Source of the DNA: Sambucus nigra
Taxonomy: Eukaryota > Streptophyta > Magnoliopsida > Dipsacales > Adoxaceae
DNA: 64,000 bases
Direction: 5' to 3'
NCBI GenBank assembly: GCA_949130495.1
Contig: OX422207.1
Location: 375,183,868 to 375,247,867 of the forward strand
In this document: positions 24,065-37,379 of the stretch, piece after piece
Position numbering within the stretch: the stretch's first letter is position 1
Layout: each line of letters starts with the position of its first letter
The notes under the pieces: model-generated
What the model was told of the DNA's origin: nothing
The model's input: only the letters and a program-made list of their open reading frames with translations
The model's database searches: none
Position numbers and translations under genes: made by a program

Positions 24065-27038
24065 TGTGACACACCACCTAATTAAATACCGGGTGATCAG
24101 TCATTTATTAAATTATAACCAAGGTGAACGGTTGGTTCATTCTTAGCATCACTATCACAAAATAAACTTTTCAATTTAAACACCCTAAATAATTAAGCTA
24201 AGTGTCAAAACCATTTAAAACATTATTTCTATTTTTAATTTAAGTCCAATAATAAAATCTTTCATAATTCACCATTTAAGAGTCACATAAATAACTAAAT
24301 TGGAAAAGATCATCCAAGGAATGTAAGCATTCAATTAACCAATTCCAACTTTAAAACCACGAAGAAAAAACATACTGACAGTAACAAATACCAAAGTAAA
24401 ATACTAAAAGTAAAAGAATCACAATCTCTGACGAACCCCACTGAATAAGGAAAAAGGGCGACACATGTCCAACAGGATAAAACAGAACTAAGAGTGGAGT
24501 CAATAATGAGGTCGTCTAAGCAAAAGGCCAGCAACTCCCACTTAAGTTGCAGAACGTTCCTTCCAAAGAATCCTAAGCATGACGCCCCTGTGGATGGGCA
24601 CCTGTAGTGTATATATATATATATATACATACATACAAGAGAGAAGAGATAACAGGAAACGGATCAGAGCCCGATTGTAAAACAGTTTAAAAATTTAGTT
24701 TAGCAAGTATTTAAAATGCTTATCGGCTAATGAAACAATCATATTAGCATGAGGCACTCTCCTGAGAAATTTCTCACCTCTCTTCTAATGTGCACACTTA
24801 CCGCACTATTAATCCCCACAAGTTTAGCTTATCTTAAATTTCTCATAAGGTTTCATGCCGACAATTACTAGGGCTAAGATAATTAATTCCTGAAAGCAAA
24901 GTTTTCACATAAATCTCATTTCATTATAAGGTCCTTAAGTATTGCCTCAAACATTGCAAACACTTATAAATTCGGAATATTTATTCATTACTTAACTACT
25001 TTTAGTCACAGTAGAAAGTTCCCAATTTCAAGTATATATATATTAATCACTCATATAATATATATATACTAACGACACCCCACATAAAATTTATGTTGAT
25101 GGCATACTCTGTTATCGAGTCCCCGTCACTCGTACTAAGGGAAATACTAGTTCGGAATCACTCTCGAACTGTATTAATACAAAACACATACAAATTCAGG
25201 CGAAGCATAGTTCCAAGTCACTAAGAGGTTAGCACATACCCTCACATCTCTTAGAACCGTCTGACTATCGATTAGATAGCTTGTACCGAGGATTCCTATG
25301 TTCTAGGGTACAAGTCAATATCCCCCATAAAGGTCCCATCGAGATAAGACTGTCTCGACGTGGTAACCTCAGTGATAGCAAGTAGCGCGGACATGATTTT
25401 TACACGTATATAGTATATACACAAACACAGTCATATATATGTATACTACCATTCCCATTTCTAAATTAGGTACGCCCACGACCCATACTAGGATATTTGT
25501 TCTTAGTACATGTTACTAGATTATCCCGTATAACGGCTTGTCTCTTTTATTCTTAATTATAGGTTATTCCATACATTTCTCATCTCACTCATAATATTCT
25601 ATTCCCTAATGTATAAATTCAGTAGGTTCTCTTATTTTCTAACGTAGCTTTATAACGGGTCTTACTCCTTTAATTACACGTTTCCATAATTTCCTATGAA
25701 TAAATTACTCCCTGTTAACTTTAAATTCGCCATACTTTAAATGCCCCCTTTTTACTAAGTCCTACTGATCTTCTTTATGTCCCAAAATGTTCTATTAATA
25801 ATGTCCAAAGGTTACTACTCATTTTAATGGAAATAACTATTTAAAGGAGGAATATACATTTTCCAGGAGGGGTCGATCGATCGATAGAATGGGGTCGATC
25901 GATCGATCGATGTTCTTTGGTCGATCGATCGATCATAACTGCATAAAATCTAGTTACGAAAATCCTATTCCAAACTCATCCAAATCATCATGTTCCACTC
26001 CCAAACTCCCAACAAATGATACTACAAGTGTTATATACCCAAATAAATAATTTTCTACATAAAACATGTGAGTTTTCATCAAGTATAACAATTGACAAGG
26101 GCAAAATCTATATAAACCTCAAGAACCCTAATCTTTTCTTTAACTTAGTTCTTCCCATTTTTTTTTCAGATTTTCTACTCCTAACTCAATGAAAATTCGT
26201 GGTTTAACCTCTACATGTGAAATAGATTTCCAGAACATGATTATTACCTCTATAACATGTGAATTCTAGTCTCCAATGTATGTTATCTTTCATGGAATTG
26301 ATTCTAATCAACCCTAGGCTAATATAATTGAAGCATTAACTAAAATAAAGAAAGATAGATACTTTCTTAGAAATATTTGTTTCTAATTTGTGGAAGAAAT
26401 TGGGGTGGTTGTGTTCCTCATCGCGCAATCTACAATTTGGCGGCGACGGCGGTACAAACGGTGGAGTTCTTGGCCTAGAACTCCTTGAAAGGCTTCACAT
26501 CTTCCTCTCCAATGGTCGTTCTTGATTTTTGGTTATTCTAACCCTAGAAGACAACCCCTAACATCTTATATAACCCTAGAAAATTTGTGGGTTTCCATGC
26601 CCAAAAATACAAAAATGTATAAAACGCCCTCCCGAGATGCTCATTAGGCCTAAAAACGCCCCGAAACCCAGACTACACCCCCGGGAATATTATTTTGACT
26701 ATCTCGACCCTTCCTGACACATTGATGCACTCAAAATGATCATATGGGCAACTTATAATTTATTCACTTTTAATAATGCGAATTTAATCCTGATACGACA
26801 CAGGCGTGTCCCGATAAAATTTCCAAAATTATCAAATTATATTCTCATGATAATTTTACTAAATTTAATTACACATATTACTTTACCCATAAAGTAATTT
26901 ACAATAAGATTTCAATAATTACTAACTCATCACGCTAGTAAATATTCAAATGATTTCCGGATTAATATTAAATTAATATCTCTAATTAATTTTAATAAAT
27001 CCCTAAATTTAAAAGTCATAAAAATACGGGTTATTACA
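24065..27038 (-). repeat. 3' LTR of element G
   Basis: The LTR is 2974 bases. It begins TGTGACAC and ends GTTATTACA on +, so on minus it starts TGTAATAACCCG, the same style as F. It contains a GATC-palindrome cluster at about 25868-25934, repeated at 33740-33815 in the other LTR. There is a short (TA)n at 24611-24628. Confidence 0.92.
25868..25934. repeat. GATCGATC palindrome cluster in 3' LTR of G
   Basis: Three runs of GATCGATCGATC type are separated by 10-12 bases. Equivalent clusters are at 33740-33815 (G, 5' LTR), 39520-39593 and 47328-47404 (F LTRs). Confidence 0.85.
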
Positions 27039-27050
27039 TACTTCCCCCCT
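27039..27050 (-). other. Polypurine tract of element G
   Basis: On minus AGGGGGGAAGTA lies directly before the 3' LTR start, the same as in element F (46235-46246). Confidence 0.8.
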
Positions 27051-30000
27051 AATAACGAAATTTTGTCCCGAAATTCAGAAAATAAGGTATACCTGGTAAG
27101 AATAACTCCGGGTATTTCTCACGCATGTCTGTCTCACGCTCCCAAGTGGATTCCTCCACATTATGATGCTCCCACTAGACCCATACAAGTGGAACTACCT
27201 TTGACCTCAACCTCCTTTTGCTATGGTCTAGGATAGCCACTGGCCTCTCCTCATAAGAGCTATCGGCTGTAAGTCAATCTCCTCAATCGCGATGTGGGTG
27301 TGGTCCATGTCATCCCGAAGGTATCGTCTCAACGACGAAATGTGGAATACATCGTGAATACGGTGTAAATGCTTTGACAGACCCAATCTGTATGCTACCG
27401 GCTCAATCCTCTCGATAATGGGAAATGGTCCCACGTACCTTGGTTCCAGTTTCCCTTTCTTCCCAAACCTCATCACTCATTTCATAGGAGATGCATGTAG
27501 TAATAATTGGTCCCCCACATTAAATTCTCGGAAAAACCATTTTGCATCGGCGTAGCTTTTCTGCCTGTCCTGGGCTACCCGAATGCGACTCCTGATAAGC
27601 TCAATCCTAGCGGAGGTTTCTTGAATCACTTCTGTTCCTAGTAACTTGTTGTCCCCCACCTCTAGCCAACAAGTTGGGGAATAACAAGGTCTGCCATATA
27701 ATGCCTCAAATGGAGCCATGCCAATCGTGAACTGATAGGAGTTATTATAAGCAAACTCCACCAGTGGAAGATGTGGTTCCCATCCTCCTCCAAAATCAAG
27801 GACACACATGCGTAGCATATCTTCCAACATCTAATTGGTACGCAATGTTTATCCATCTGTCTGTGGGTGATAAGCTGAACTCAACCTCAACTCTGTACCC
27901 ATGGCCTCTTAAAAACTCTCCCAAAAATGCGACATGAAAATCTTATCTCTATCTCACACAATATCCAGGGGCACCCCATGTAGTCTAATAATCTCAGCAA
28001 TGAACAACTGAGCATACTCGCTCATAGTACAATCTGTCCATACTGGAAGAAAATGAGTCACCTTAGTCAAACGGTCCACGATCACCCAGATGGAGTCGTG
28101 ACCCCGCTGTGATGTAGGCAGCCCAGTAATAAAGTCCATGGAAATACTCTCCCACTTCCACGTAGGTATCTCCAAAGGCTAAAGCAACCCCGATGGTCTC
28201 TGGAGGTCTACCTTTACCATCTGGAATGTAGAAAACTTGGACACAAACTCAACAATGTCCTTCTTCATCCCACTCTACCAGTATTGTAGCCTCATATCCT
28301 GGTACATCTTATCTCCCCCCGGATGCACCGTAAATCTGGACCCGTGTGACTATGTCATCACTGCATAATGTAAGTTTGTTCCTTCTGGGACTACTAATCT
28401 CCCATTAAACCTCAAACCTCCATCGGAACCAACTGAATAGTACTCAGCACCCTCAGCTAAAATCCGTACAATATGCTCCTGGAAAAATGAGTCTGCTGTC
28501 TGTGCCTATATTACTCTCGTAACAATCTCAGGTGTCACTGTCATGACATATATAAAAGAATGGGCTACCGCATCCTGGTGACCCAACTATTTCCACTTTG
28601 CTTTCCAGATGTCCTCTATGTTGCCTACCGGTCTAGGTCTCAACACATCAGCAACTACGTTAGCCTTCCCCAAATGATATTGTATGTCGAACTGATAGTC
28701 TTTCACAAACTCTAACCACCTGCGTTGACGCATATTCAGCTCTCGCTGAGTGAACAGGTACTGCAGTGACTTACGATCTGTGAAAAAGCAAAACTTCTCC
28801 CCTAGTAAATAATGTCTCCATATCCTCAATGCAAAGACGACCGCTACTAACTCTAGGTCGTGAGTGGGGTAATTTATCTCGTGTTGCTTAATCTTGCGGG
28901 AGGCAAAAGCTATAGCCTTCTCCTCCTGTTGAATTACTCCCCTGAGTCCCCGTAAGGAGGCGTCAATGTAAACCAGGTACTCAACTCTCGGCTTGGGTAA
29001 AGCACGAACTAGCGCCGAAGTCAACTTATCTTTCAGCACATCGAAAGCCAATTGACAAGCATCGTCCCAAACATATGGTACCCCCTTGCGAGTCAGGTTT
29101 GTCAATGGACCCGCTATCTTGGAGAACCCTCGGATGAATCTCATGTAGTACCCGACTAACCCCAAGAAGCTATGCACTTTCGTCGGTGTCGTGGGTTGTC
29201 CCCACTCCCTCACTGCTGACACTTTACTTGGGTCAACCGCTATCCCCAATTCGGATACAACATGCCCCAAAAACTGCACCTCTCGTAACCAGAATCCTCA
29301 CTTCTCGTATTTAGCACACATTTGATGCTGTCGTAGAGTCTGAAGAATCTACCTCAAGTGCTCAGCATGCTCTTCCTTAGTGTGTGAATATATCAGGATG
29401 TCATCTATGAAGACGATGACAAACTGATCCAAGAACTCTCTGAACACTCGGTTCATCAAGTCCATGAATACGACTAGAGCATTTATGAGTCCAAATGGCA
29501 TGACTCTGAATTCATAGTACCCATACCTCGTCAAGAAAGCAGTCTTCAAAACATCTTGCTCCCTAATCCGTAGCTGATGGTATCCTGATCTCAAATCTAT
29601 CTTCAAAAAGAAAGTTGCTCCCCTCAGCTGGTCAAACAGATCATCGATTCGAGGTAACGGATATTTATTCCGTATCGTGACCTTGTTCAGCTCCCGATAA
29701 TCCACGCATAACCTCAGTGAACCATCTCTCTTTTTTACAAACAAAACTGGAGCGCCCCAAGGTGAGTTACTCCTACGAATGAAGCCCTGAACTAACAGCT
29801 ATTCTATCTGATCTCGTAACTCCCTCATTTTCGCTGGAGCCATACGGTACGGAGCGCGTGCTATCGATCGAGTATCCGGTAACAAGTCTATGATGAAATC
29901 TATCTCTCGACTGGGGGGTAGGCCTGTTATCTCCTGAAACACATCAGAATACTCACGAACAACTGGGATCGAGTCTAAAGGAATCGCGACCTCCTTAGAG

Positions 30001-31699
30001 GTATCCTCCTTTATGTAATACAAATGAGCGGTAGAGCCTCCCTCTGGGCGAGGCATCGCCACTACAAACATCTCCTGCCTCGGAATGGCAAAGATAATAC
30101 TCCCACCGAAATAATCTATCATGGCTCTGTAGGCGGAGAGCCAATCCATGCCAATAATAACATCGTGCTCATGCATCTCTAAGACTAACATGTCTACTGG
30201 AAAAATCAAGCTACCAATCTCTACTCCCACGCCTTGACATATAAAGAAAATTAACGACCCATTCCCCAGTGGTGATTCTACGCATGTCACAGTGCTCTCT
30301 GCTGTGGCTAATAATCCTAAAGCCTTCGCAAAATGAGTATCTATAAAATAGTGTGTTGCCCCAGTATCAAATAAAACCCGACCCATAATGCCATGGATAG
30401 GAAACGTACCCTCAATTGCGGATGGTGCCTGAGGAGCTGCTGCTTGGTGGACGTTATAGACACGTCTGTACTGTAACTGTCCCTGCTGTACTGGAGCTGC
30501 TGGGATAGCTGGTAGGGCTGGTACCTGAGCTGGTGCTGGAAGGGCGGCTGGAAAGAGTGGCCTCTATGGCTCATTACGGGCACCCTGCTGCTGTGGGGCC
30601 CTACCCCCCTCTGGACAATCCTGGCACCTATGGCCATTATTTCCACATCCGAAACATCGGCCCCTAAAATTACCTCCCCTCTGTCCCTGTTGGCCATTAC
30701 CACCCCACCACTGGCCCTGCTGGAAACGCTGTTGGCCCTGCTGCTGGCCCTACTGCTGACAGTGTTGGCCCTGCTGATTAGACTGGCCCTGCTGGCCCTA
30801 CCTAAATCCCCAAAATCCCTGTCTAGAGTCACCTGATCGAAATCGCTTGGCAGGGTCTCCCTGATGGGAACTCTGCTCATTATGACGAGTCTGCCCTTGA
30901 GATGCCGGTGCCCCACCAATATTACTACCCCCTTGCCCTGCTGGCTGGACTCTCCTGCTCATTTGCTTCCCTGCAGATGGAAGCAGTGGTCCTGACAGTG
31001 TAACAATGCAGCGTTAAGTACATCTATGTAGGTACTCAGTGTCAGATTGCCTATGAGGTGCTGGCAGATCCTCCAGGCCAACCCGTCCACAAACAACAGT
31101 ATCTTCTTACCCTCAGTGGGTGCCTCATCTAGAATTATAGTGATAAGTCTAGTGAACTCCTCCTCGTACTCGGCAACAGTCGTATTCTCTTGTTTCAGAT
31201 TCAGTAATTTCCGCCTCATCTCAGTCTGCACGGCGGATGGAAAGTATTTGCGGTCAAACCGCGCCCAGAATGATTGAATAGTGATAATGTCCCTCTCCTC
31301 CAAGGTGGTGGTGGATTCCCACCACTGCAAAGCGGCCCCCACTAGCTTAAAGGAAGCTAATAGCTGTTTCTGCACGTCCGTGCACTCGTACATACACAGA
31401 TGCCTCTGGATATCTTTCTTCCATTGGCTAGCTACAATGATATCCGAACTACCCGCGGACTCTGGGGGATGCGCCTTATGGAAGGCATACCTAACCCGCT
31501 CCTATGCAGATGAAAGTTGTGCTGGTGCTGGCGCCACTGCCTGAACCTGGGGTGGAGCCTGCTGCACTACTGCTATTGCGTCATTCACCGCTGGAGCAAC
31601 AATAGCGGCTACCTTGGTTGCGTTCATCATACCCTGAGTCGGAGCAGCTAGCTGCACGGCTTGGGCACGTCTATCCTTGGGTGCACGTCTCAGAGGCAT
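27049..31699 (-). pseudogene. gag-pol: gag-pol of element G, multiply broken
   Basis: The start ATG is at 31699-31697. Gag continues in one frame to about 30960 ([14 protein letters not shown]) with a stop at the usual W of ...ERVR (31504-31502) and another at 30961-30959. One net frameshift follows in the Gln/Gly-rich part. The CCHC knuckle CFGCGNNGHRCQDC at about 30650-30610 is intact. From 30386 to about 27262, protease (FDTGATH), RT ([14 protein letters not shown]), RNase H (VYIDAS) and integrase stay in a single frame, interrupted only by stops, for example before 29799, 29349, 28587 and 27954. A one-base loss near 27262 shifts the chromodomain part (VEESTWERE at about 27160). Both integrase zinc Cys are Phe (KFSTFQ) and the catalytic Glu is replaced by Leu in DG.TLRTN. 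No active product is expected. Confidence 0.9.
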
Positions 31700-31871
31700 C
31701 TGAAACGAGAAGGAAGTTTATTAGTTTACAGTCATTAACAAATCTCGAATAGCTGAAGACGTAAGTGTAAATTCAAGAATACAACAATCCTAAAAATAAG
31801 GCTCTGTATCAAGGACGCTAAGCTGAAAGCGAAATAAGCCGTACAGATCCTAAAGGACACTAGAACCTGAT

Positions 31872-31883
31872 GCTCTGATACCA
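31872..31883 (-). other. tRNA-Met primer binding site of element G
   Basis: The minus strand reads TGGTATCAGAGC, two bases from the LTR, a perfect match to the usual initiator tRNA-Met PBS. Confidence 0.9.
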
Positions 31884-32862
31884 CCTGTGACACCCTGCCT
31901 ATTTAAAAACCGGGTGATTAGTCCTTTATTAAATTATAACCAAGGTGAACGGTTGGTTCATTCTTAGCATCACTGTCGCAAAATAAACTTTTCAATTTAA
32001 CCACCCTAAATAATTAAGCTAAGTGTCAAAACCATTTAAAACATTATTTCTATTTTTAATTTAAGTCCAATAATAAAATCTTTCATAATTCACCGTTTAA
32101 GAGTCACACAAATAAAAAAACTGGAAAAGATCATCCAAGCAATTTAAGCATTCAATTAACTAATTCTAACTTTAAAACCACGAAGGAAAAATATACTGAC
32201 AGTAACAAATCCCAAAGTAAAATACTAAATGTAAATGAATCACAATCTCTCACAAAACCCACTGAATAAGGAAAAAGGGCGACACATGCCCAATTGGATA
32301 AAACAGAACTAAGAGTGGAGTCAATAATGAGGTCGTCTAAGCAAAAGACCTGCAACTCCCACCTAAGATGCAGCACGTTCCTTCCAAATAATCCTAAGCA
32401 TCATGCCTCTGTGGCTGGGCACCTGTAGTATATATATATATATACAAGAGAGAAGAGATAACAGGAAACGGGTAAGAACCCGATTGTAAAACAGTTTAGA
32501 ATTTTAGTTTAGCAAGTATTTAAAATGCTTACCAGCTAATGCAACAATCATATTAGTATGCGGCACTCTCTTGAGAAATTTATCACCTCTCTTCTAATGT
32601 GCACACTTACCGCACTATTAATCCCCACAAGTTTAGCTTATCTTAAATTTCTCATAAGGTTTCATGCCGACAATTACTAGGGCTAAGATAATTAATTTCT
32701 GAAAGCAAAGTTTTCACATAAATCTCATTTTATTATAAAGTCCTTCAGTATTGCCTCAAACATTGCAAACACTTATAAATTTAGAATATTTATTCATTAC
32801 TTAACTACTTTTAGTCACGGTAGAAAGTTCCCAATTTCAAGTCTAAATATTTATTAATCACT

Positions 32863-32863
32863 C

Positions 32864-32935
<72 letters not shown>
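32863..32935. repeat. (AT)n microsatellite in 5' LTR of G
   Basis: About 36 AT units. The other LTR has a much shorter tract here, so it expanded after insertion or the other contracted. Confidence 0.9.
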
Positions 32936-32936
<1 letters not shown>

Positions 32937-33739
32937 TAACGGCACCCCGCATAAAATTTATGGTGCTAGCATACTCTGCTATCAAGTCCCCATCACTTGT
33001 ACCAAAGGAAATACTAGTTCGGAATCACTCTCGAACTATATTAATACAAAACACATACAAATTGAGGCGAAGCATAGTTTCAAGTCACTAAGAGGTCAGC
33101 ACATATCCTCACGTCTCTTAGGACCGTCTGACTATCGATCATATAGCTTGTACCGAGGATTCCTATGTTCTAGGGTACAAGTTAATATCCCCCATAAAGG
33201 TCCCATCGAGATAAGACTGTCCTGGCGCGGTAACCTCAGTGATAGCAAGTAGCGCGGGCATGATTTTTACACGTATATAGTATATACACAAACACATTTT
33301 TATATATGTATACTACCATTCCCATTTCTAAATTAGGTAAACCCACGACCCATACTAGGATATTCGTTCTTAGTACATGTTACTAGATTATCCCGTATAA
33401 CGGCTCGTCTCCTTTATTCTTAATTATAGGTTATTCCATACATTCCTCATTTCACTCGTAGTATTCTATTCCCCAATATATAAATTCAGTAGGTACTCTC
33501 TTATTTTCTAACGTAGCTTTCTTACGAGTCTTACTCCTTTAATTACACGTTTTCATAATTTCCTATGAATAAATTACTCCCCTTTAACTTTAAACTCGCC
33601 ATACTTTAAATGCCCCCTTTTTACTAAGTTCTATTGATCCTCTTTATGTCCCAAAATGTTTTATTAATAAGTTCCAAAGGTTACTACTCATTTTAATCGA
33701 AATAACTATTTAAAGGAGGAATATACATTTTCCAGAAGG

Positions 33740-33815
33740 TGTCGATCGATCGATGGAATGGGATCGATCGATCGATCATCGATCGGTCAATGCTCTTTGG
33801 TCGATCGATCGATCA
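33740..33815. repeat. GATCGATC palindrome cluster in 5' LTR of G
   Basis: Four runs, one more than in the 3' LTR copy, with an added ATCGATCGGTCAAT piece. Confidence 0.85.
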
Positions 33816-34932
33816 AGCAGTTATGACGAAACTGCAGAAAATCTAGTTACGAAAATCCTATTCCGAACTCATCCAAATCATCATGTTCCACTCCCAAACT
33901 CCCAACAAATGATACTACAAGTGTTATATACCCAAATAAATAATTTTCTACGTAAAACATGTGAGTTTTCATCAAGTATAACAATTGACAAGGGCAAAAT
34001 CTATATAAACCTCAAGAACCCTAATCTTTTCTTTAACTTAGTTCGTCCCATTTTTTTTCCAGATTTTCTACTCCTAACTCAATGAAAATTCGTGGTTTAA
34101 CCACTACATGTGAAATAGATTTCTAGAACATGATTATTACCTCTATAACATATGAATTCTAGTCTCCAATATATGTTATCTTTCATGGAATTGATTCTAA
34201 TCAACCCTAGGCTAATATAATTGAAGCATTAACTAAAATAAAGCAAGATAGATACTTGTCTGGAAATATTTGTTTCTGATTTGTGGAAGAAATTGGTGTG
34301 GTTGTGTTCCTCGCTGCGCGATCTACAATTTGGCAGTGACGGTGGTGCAAACGGTGGAGTTCTTGGCCTAGAACTCCTTGAAAAGCTTCTCATCTTCCTC
34401 TCCAATGGCCGTTCTTGGTTTTTGGTTATGCTAACCCTAGAACACAACCCCTAACATCTGATATAACCCTAGAAAATTCATGGGTTTTCATGCCAAAAAA
34501 TACAAAATGTCTAAAACGTCCTCCCGGGATGCTCATTAGGCCTAAAAACGCCCCGAGACCCAAACTACACCCCCGGGTACATTATTTTGACTATCTCGAC
34601 CCTTCCGGACACATTGACGCACTCAAAATGATCATACACATGACTTATAATTTATTCACTTTTAATAATGCGAATTTAAATCCGACACGACACAGGCGCG
34701 TCTCGATAAAATTTTAAAAACTATCAAATTATGTTCTTATGATACTTTTACTAAATTTAATTACACATCTTACTTTACCCATAAAGTAATTTACAACAAG
34801 ATTTCAATAATTACTAACTCTCATCACGCTAGTAAATATTTAAATGATTTCCGGATTAATATTAAATTAATATCTCTACTTAATTTTAATAAATTCCTAA
34901 ATTTAAAAGTCATAAAGATACGGGGTATTACA

Positions 34933-34937
34933 CTTCG
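34933..34937. other. Target site duplication of element G, right copy
   Basis: CTTCG, identical to 24060-24064. Confidence 0.9.
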
Positions 34938-35554
34938 ATAGTTAACAATCATATATGGGGTTATTTTCAAGGAAGAGACTTGGTTTAACTAAAATTAGCA
35001 TATATTTCTCATGTTAAATTACGTTTTTTTAATATAGTCAAATGACGATTTTATTCTGTTTTGACCCCAATCAAAATACAAAAATTAATGGATCATGATA
35101 AAAAAAAAAGTGAACAAAACTAATTTAATACAACCCCCAAATGAACCAGAAACAAATTAAGATGTTATTTTTTTCTTATAAATAAGGTTGATTTCATGAT
35201 AATATAGTAAGAGTTGTTTGAGGTTTAACCTTCCTTAAGTTTTCATATTTGGGCTTAACTACAATAACTTATATTTCCTAAGGATTGGTCTCCCAATTAT
35301 CTTTTAGCATTGCAAAAAGCTTTATCAAACTTGTTAAATTAGTCATTTGGAGGGTCAAACTCAACCATGTGCAAATGTTGAGGTCCAAATATAATAACAA
35401 TGAATTCATTCATATCATACCCCAAGTAACTAATATTTAGGATCCATTTTTGTGACGTTGATTTCTTATCCATAAGAAATACTTTTTTTAGTTCATTTTT
35501 CTTACTTTTGTGGTATTTGATTTCTAATACATTTCATGAAAACAATAATTATAA
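34938..35554. other. Unassigned AT-rich DNA
   Basis: There is no gene or repeat that I can support. Confidence 0.3.
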
Positions 35555-36033
35555 ATATGAAAGGGGCATATACCAAATAGTCCATCGAACATTTTTTAAT
35601 ACACGTTTAGTCTAAGCCTTTTTATTTTGCTCGAAAAAATTATTCACCATGCCATTGGTGCGGACCTTTAAAGATAAGAGAAGGGGATCTTAAAGATAAG
35701 AGAATAAGAGAATTTTCGATATAAAATAAAAGACTTGGACTAAATGTGTATTATAATATATTTTAGGAATTTTTTGATATTTGATCCAATATGAAAAGGG
35801 ACATATACCAAATAGTCCCTCGGACATTTTTTAATACCCATTTAGTCCAAACTTTTTTATTTTGCCTCAAAAAGTCCTTTGCCACATATTTTGGAGAGGG
35901 AGTGCCGCTGGCGCGGACCTCTAAAAATAAGAGGATATTGAGTGCTTGAGGGACTAAATGGGTTAAACTAAAAATATGTGTCCTTTTTAAAAAATATATA
36001 TTTATAGTAGGGACTATTTAATAATTGACCCAT
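35555..36033. repeat. Two-copy direct repeat, about 235-245 bases each
   Basis: The units at about 35555-35788 and 35789-36033 both contain CATATACCAAATAGTCC, then ACATTTTTTAATAC, TTTAGTC, and GCGGACCT. They end in GGACTAAATG followed by ACTATTT/ATTTGATCC-like phrases. Each unit also has partly self-complementary ends (AAATAGTCC near the start, GGACTA near the end), so each may be a small foldback element. The class is unknown. Confidence 0.6.
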
Positions 36034-36780
36034 ATGAAAAGTACTTTGTAATTTTATTATTTTTTATGAAAATATTTTTTAGTCATCCCTCATTAATTTG
36101 CATGGATATTCAAATTGTATAATAAAATCACTCCAATTTGACCTTGTCAATAGATCGTGATGACCTGTTTTTGTCATGTAATACCCTCCATTAATCTTAC
36201 AAGTTTCAAAAACAAAATTCAAATCCGACCGATAATATCAATGAACTATGCAAATCAAACGAACTACGTAACTCAAACAGTTAATACTCATTATGTATTA
36301 ATGTGTGTGTCACTTTTTGATATGTCTACTTTTATCTATCTTCTCATTTTATATCTTCTTATTGAAATATAGTGTTTTTAAATTAGTCAAAATACACCGG
36401 TGTTATTATTCCCCATTTTGGATTACATCAATTAAATTCCGTATACCGTTTGGCTTCTATGTTGTTTTATGGTAGTAGGTGGATTATAACCCACTATATA
36501 GTTTTTGTCGGCAACTAATAGAAGTTCGATATATAACTTTTGTGGTCCTTGATTGGTCCTATATGTCAAATCGCTCCAAAAGCACATTGCCTCTTCCTTT
36601 CTTCACTTATAAGTTATAATGACCTAAGACCTACAGTTTGAAATCAAAGTATATAGATCTTCTTCAAAAATAAAAAGCATCAAAAGCACTTTTGGTGCAT
36701 GTGTTACGTCGTCTTTTTGTTTTTGTTTTTTTGGTTCATGTGACAAGTTGGTATTTTTTTTTAGGACTGATAATTTTTGA
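36034..36780. other. Unassigned AT-rich DNA
   Basis: Short open frames of 60-80 codons without motifs occur here. I see nothing to support a gene. Confidence 0.3.
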
Positions 36781-36927
36781 CACGATAATTCGTTTATGGT
36801 AATACTCTGAAATGATTTGAACTTGATACGATTAGTTTGTATAGATTTAAGAGTACCCAAAATTTATATTCAAATAAAAATTATTGCGACTCGAAAATGA
36901 CACGACTAACCCGAATCGCCACCCCTA
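36781..36927 (-). mobile_element. Right end of a hAT-like non-autonomous element
   Basis: The + strand ends CGAATCGCCACCCCTA, whose complement TAGGGGTGGCGATTCGGG matches the common hAT end type (C/T)AGGGGTGGCAA. Subterminal GACACGA motifs lie inside, as is usual for hAT elements. A left end was not found, so the extent is unknown. Confidence 0.45.
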
Positions 36928-37379
36928 ATTTTTTCCACTAAGAATATTGACTACTAGCCTCTCGTCCATGGTTTAGTTAGATTGGGGCAGCTGAATATGG
37001 AGAATTTTTTTTAGGGACGTGATAGCTAAAGATAAAAATTTATAGATATAAATATTGAGATTTTTATAATATTTAACGTAAAAAATATAATAAATTTAAA
37101 AATTTTGAAACTTTAAACGCCTGCTTGTAAAAAAATTGTATAAAATTTAAAGGGTAATGCTATTCCCACTCCACCAAAATACTCTAACACTCGACTTTAT
37201 ATTCAAATAAAAGTTAAAGACCCTTATACCCTTATGATTAATCCTTTCCATTATTTCTCTCACTCACAAAGAGAAATAAACTTATTCTTCACCCCAAAAA
37301 TTATACACATAATTTTAAAAAATGAACTATTAAAAAAAAGCAAGGACTATACATATATATTTAGTTTATATTAATAAAT

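Larger units (their letters stand above)
24065..34932 (-). mobile_element. Element G: complete chromovirus (Tekay/Del-like) retrotransposon
   Basis: A full minus-strand element of 10,868 bases. The 3' LTR is at 24065-27038, the PPT at 27039-27050, pol and gag at 27049-31699, the PBS at 31872-31883, and the 5' LTR at 31886-34932. It is flanked by the perfect 5-bp duplication CTTCG, so it is a single undisturbed insertion. LTR divergence is several percent by eye, with a difference of about 70 bases from an (AT)n expansion. It is older than F. The coding region is broken by stops and by at least two frame changes. Confidence 0.95.
31886..34932 (-). repeat. 5' LTR of element G
   Basis: The LTR is 3047 bases. 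It begins TGTGACAC and ends GGTATTACA on +. It is colinear with 24065-27038 except for an (AT)n tract at 32863-32935 and small indels. The outer end abuts CTTCG. Confidence 0.92.

Noticed and set aside
24331..24630. ORF conserved between 24331-24630 and 32152-32376
   Set aside because: The two are the same part of G's two LTRs, identical by descent. There is no coding signature, and the frame is shorter in one copy.
31872..31886. GCTCTGATACCACC as part of a tRNA gene
   Set aside because: It is only the PBS complementary to a tRNA 3' end; no cloverleaf surrounds it.
36157..36860. Short ORFs of 71-78 codons as host genes
   Set aside because: There are no domains, no splice context, and they are flanked by repeats on both sides.
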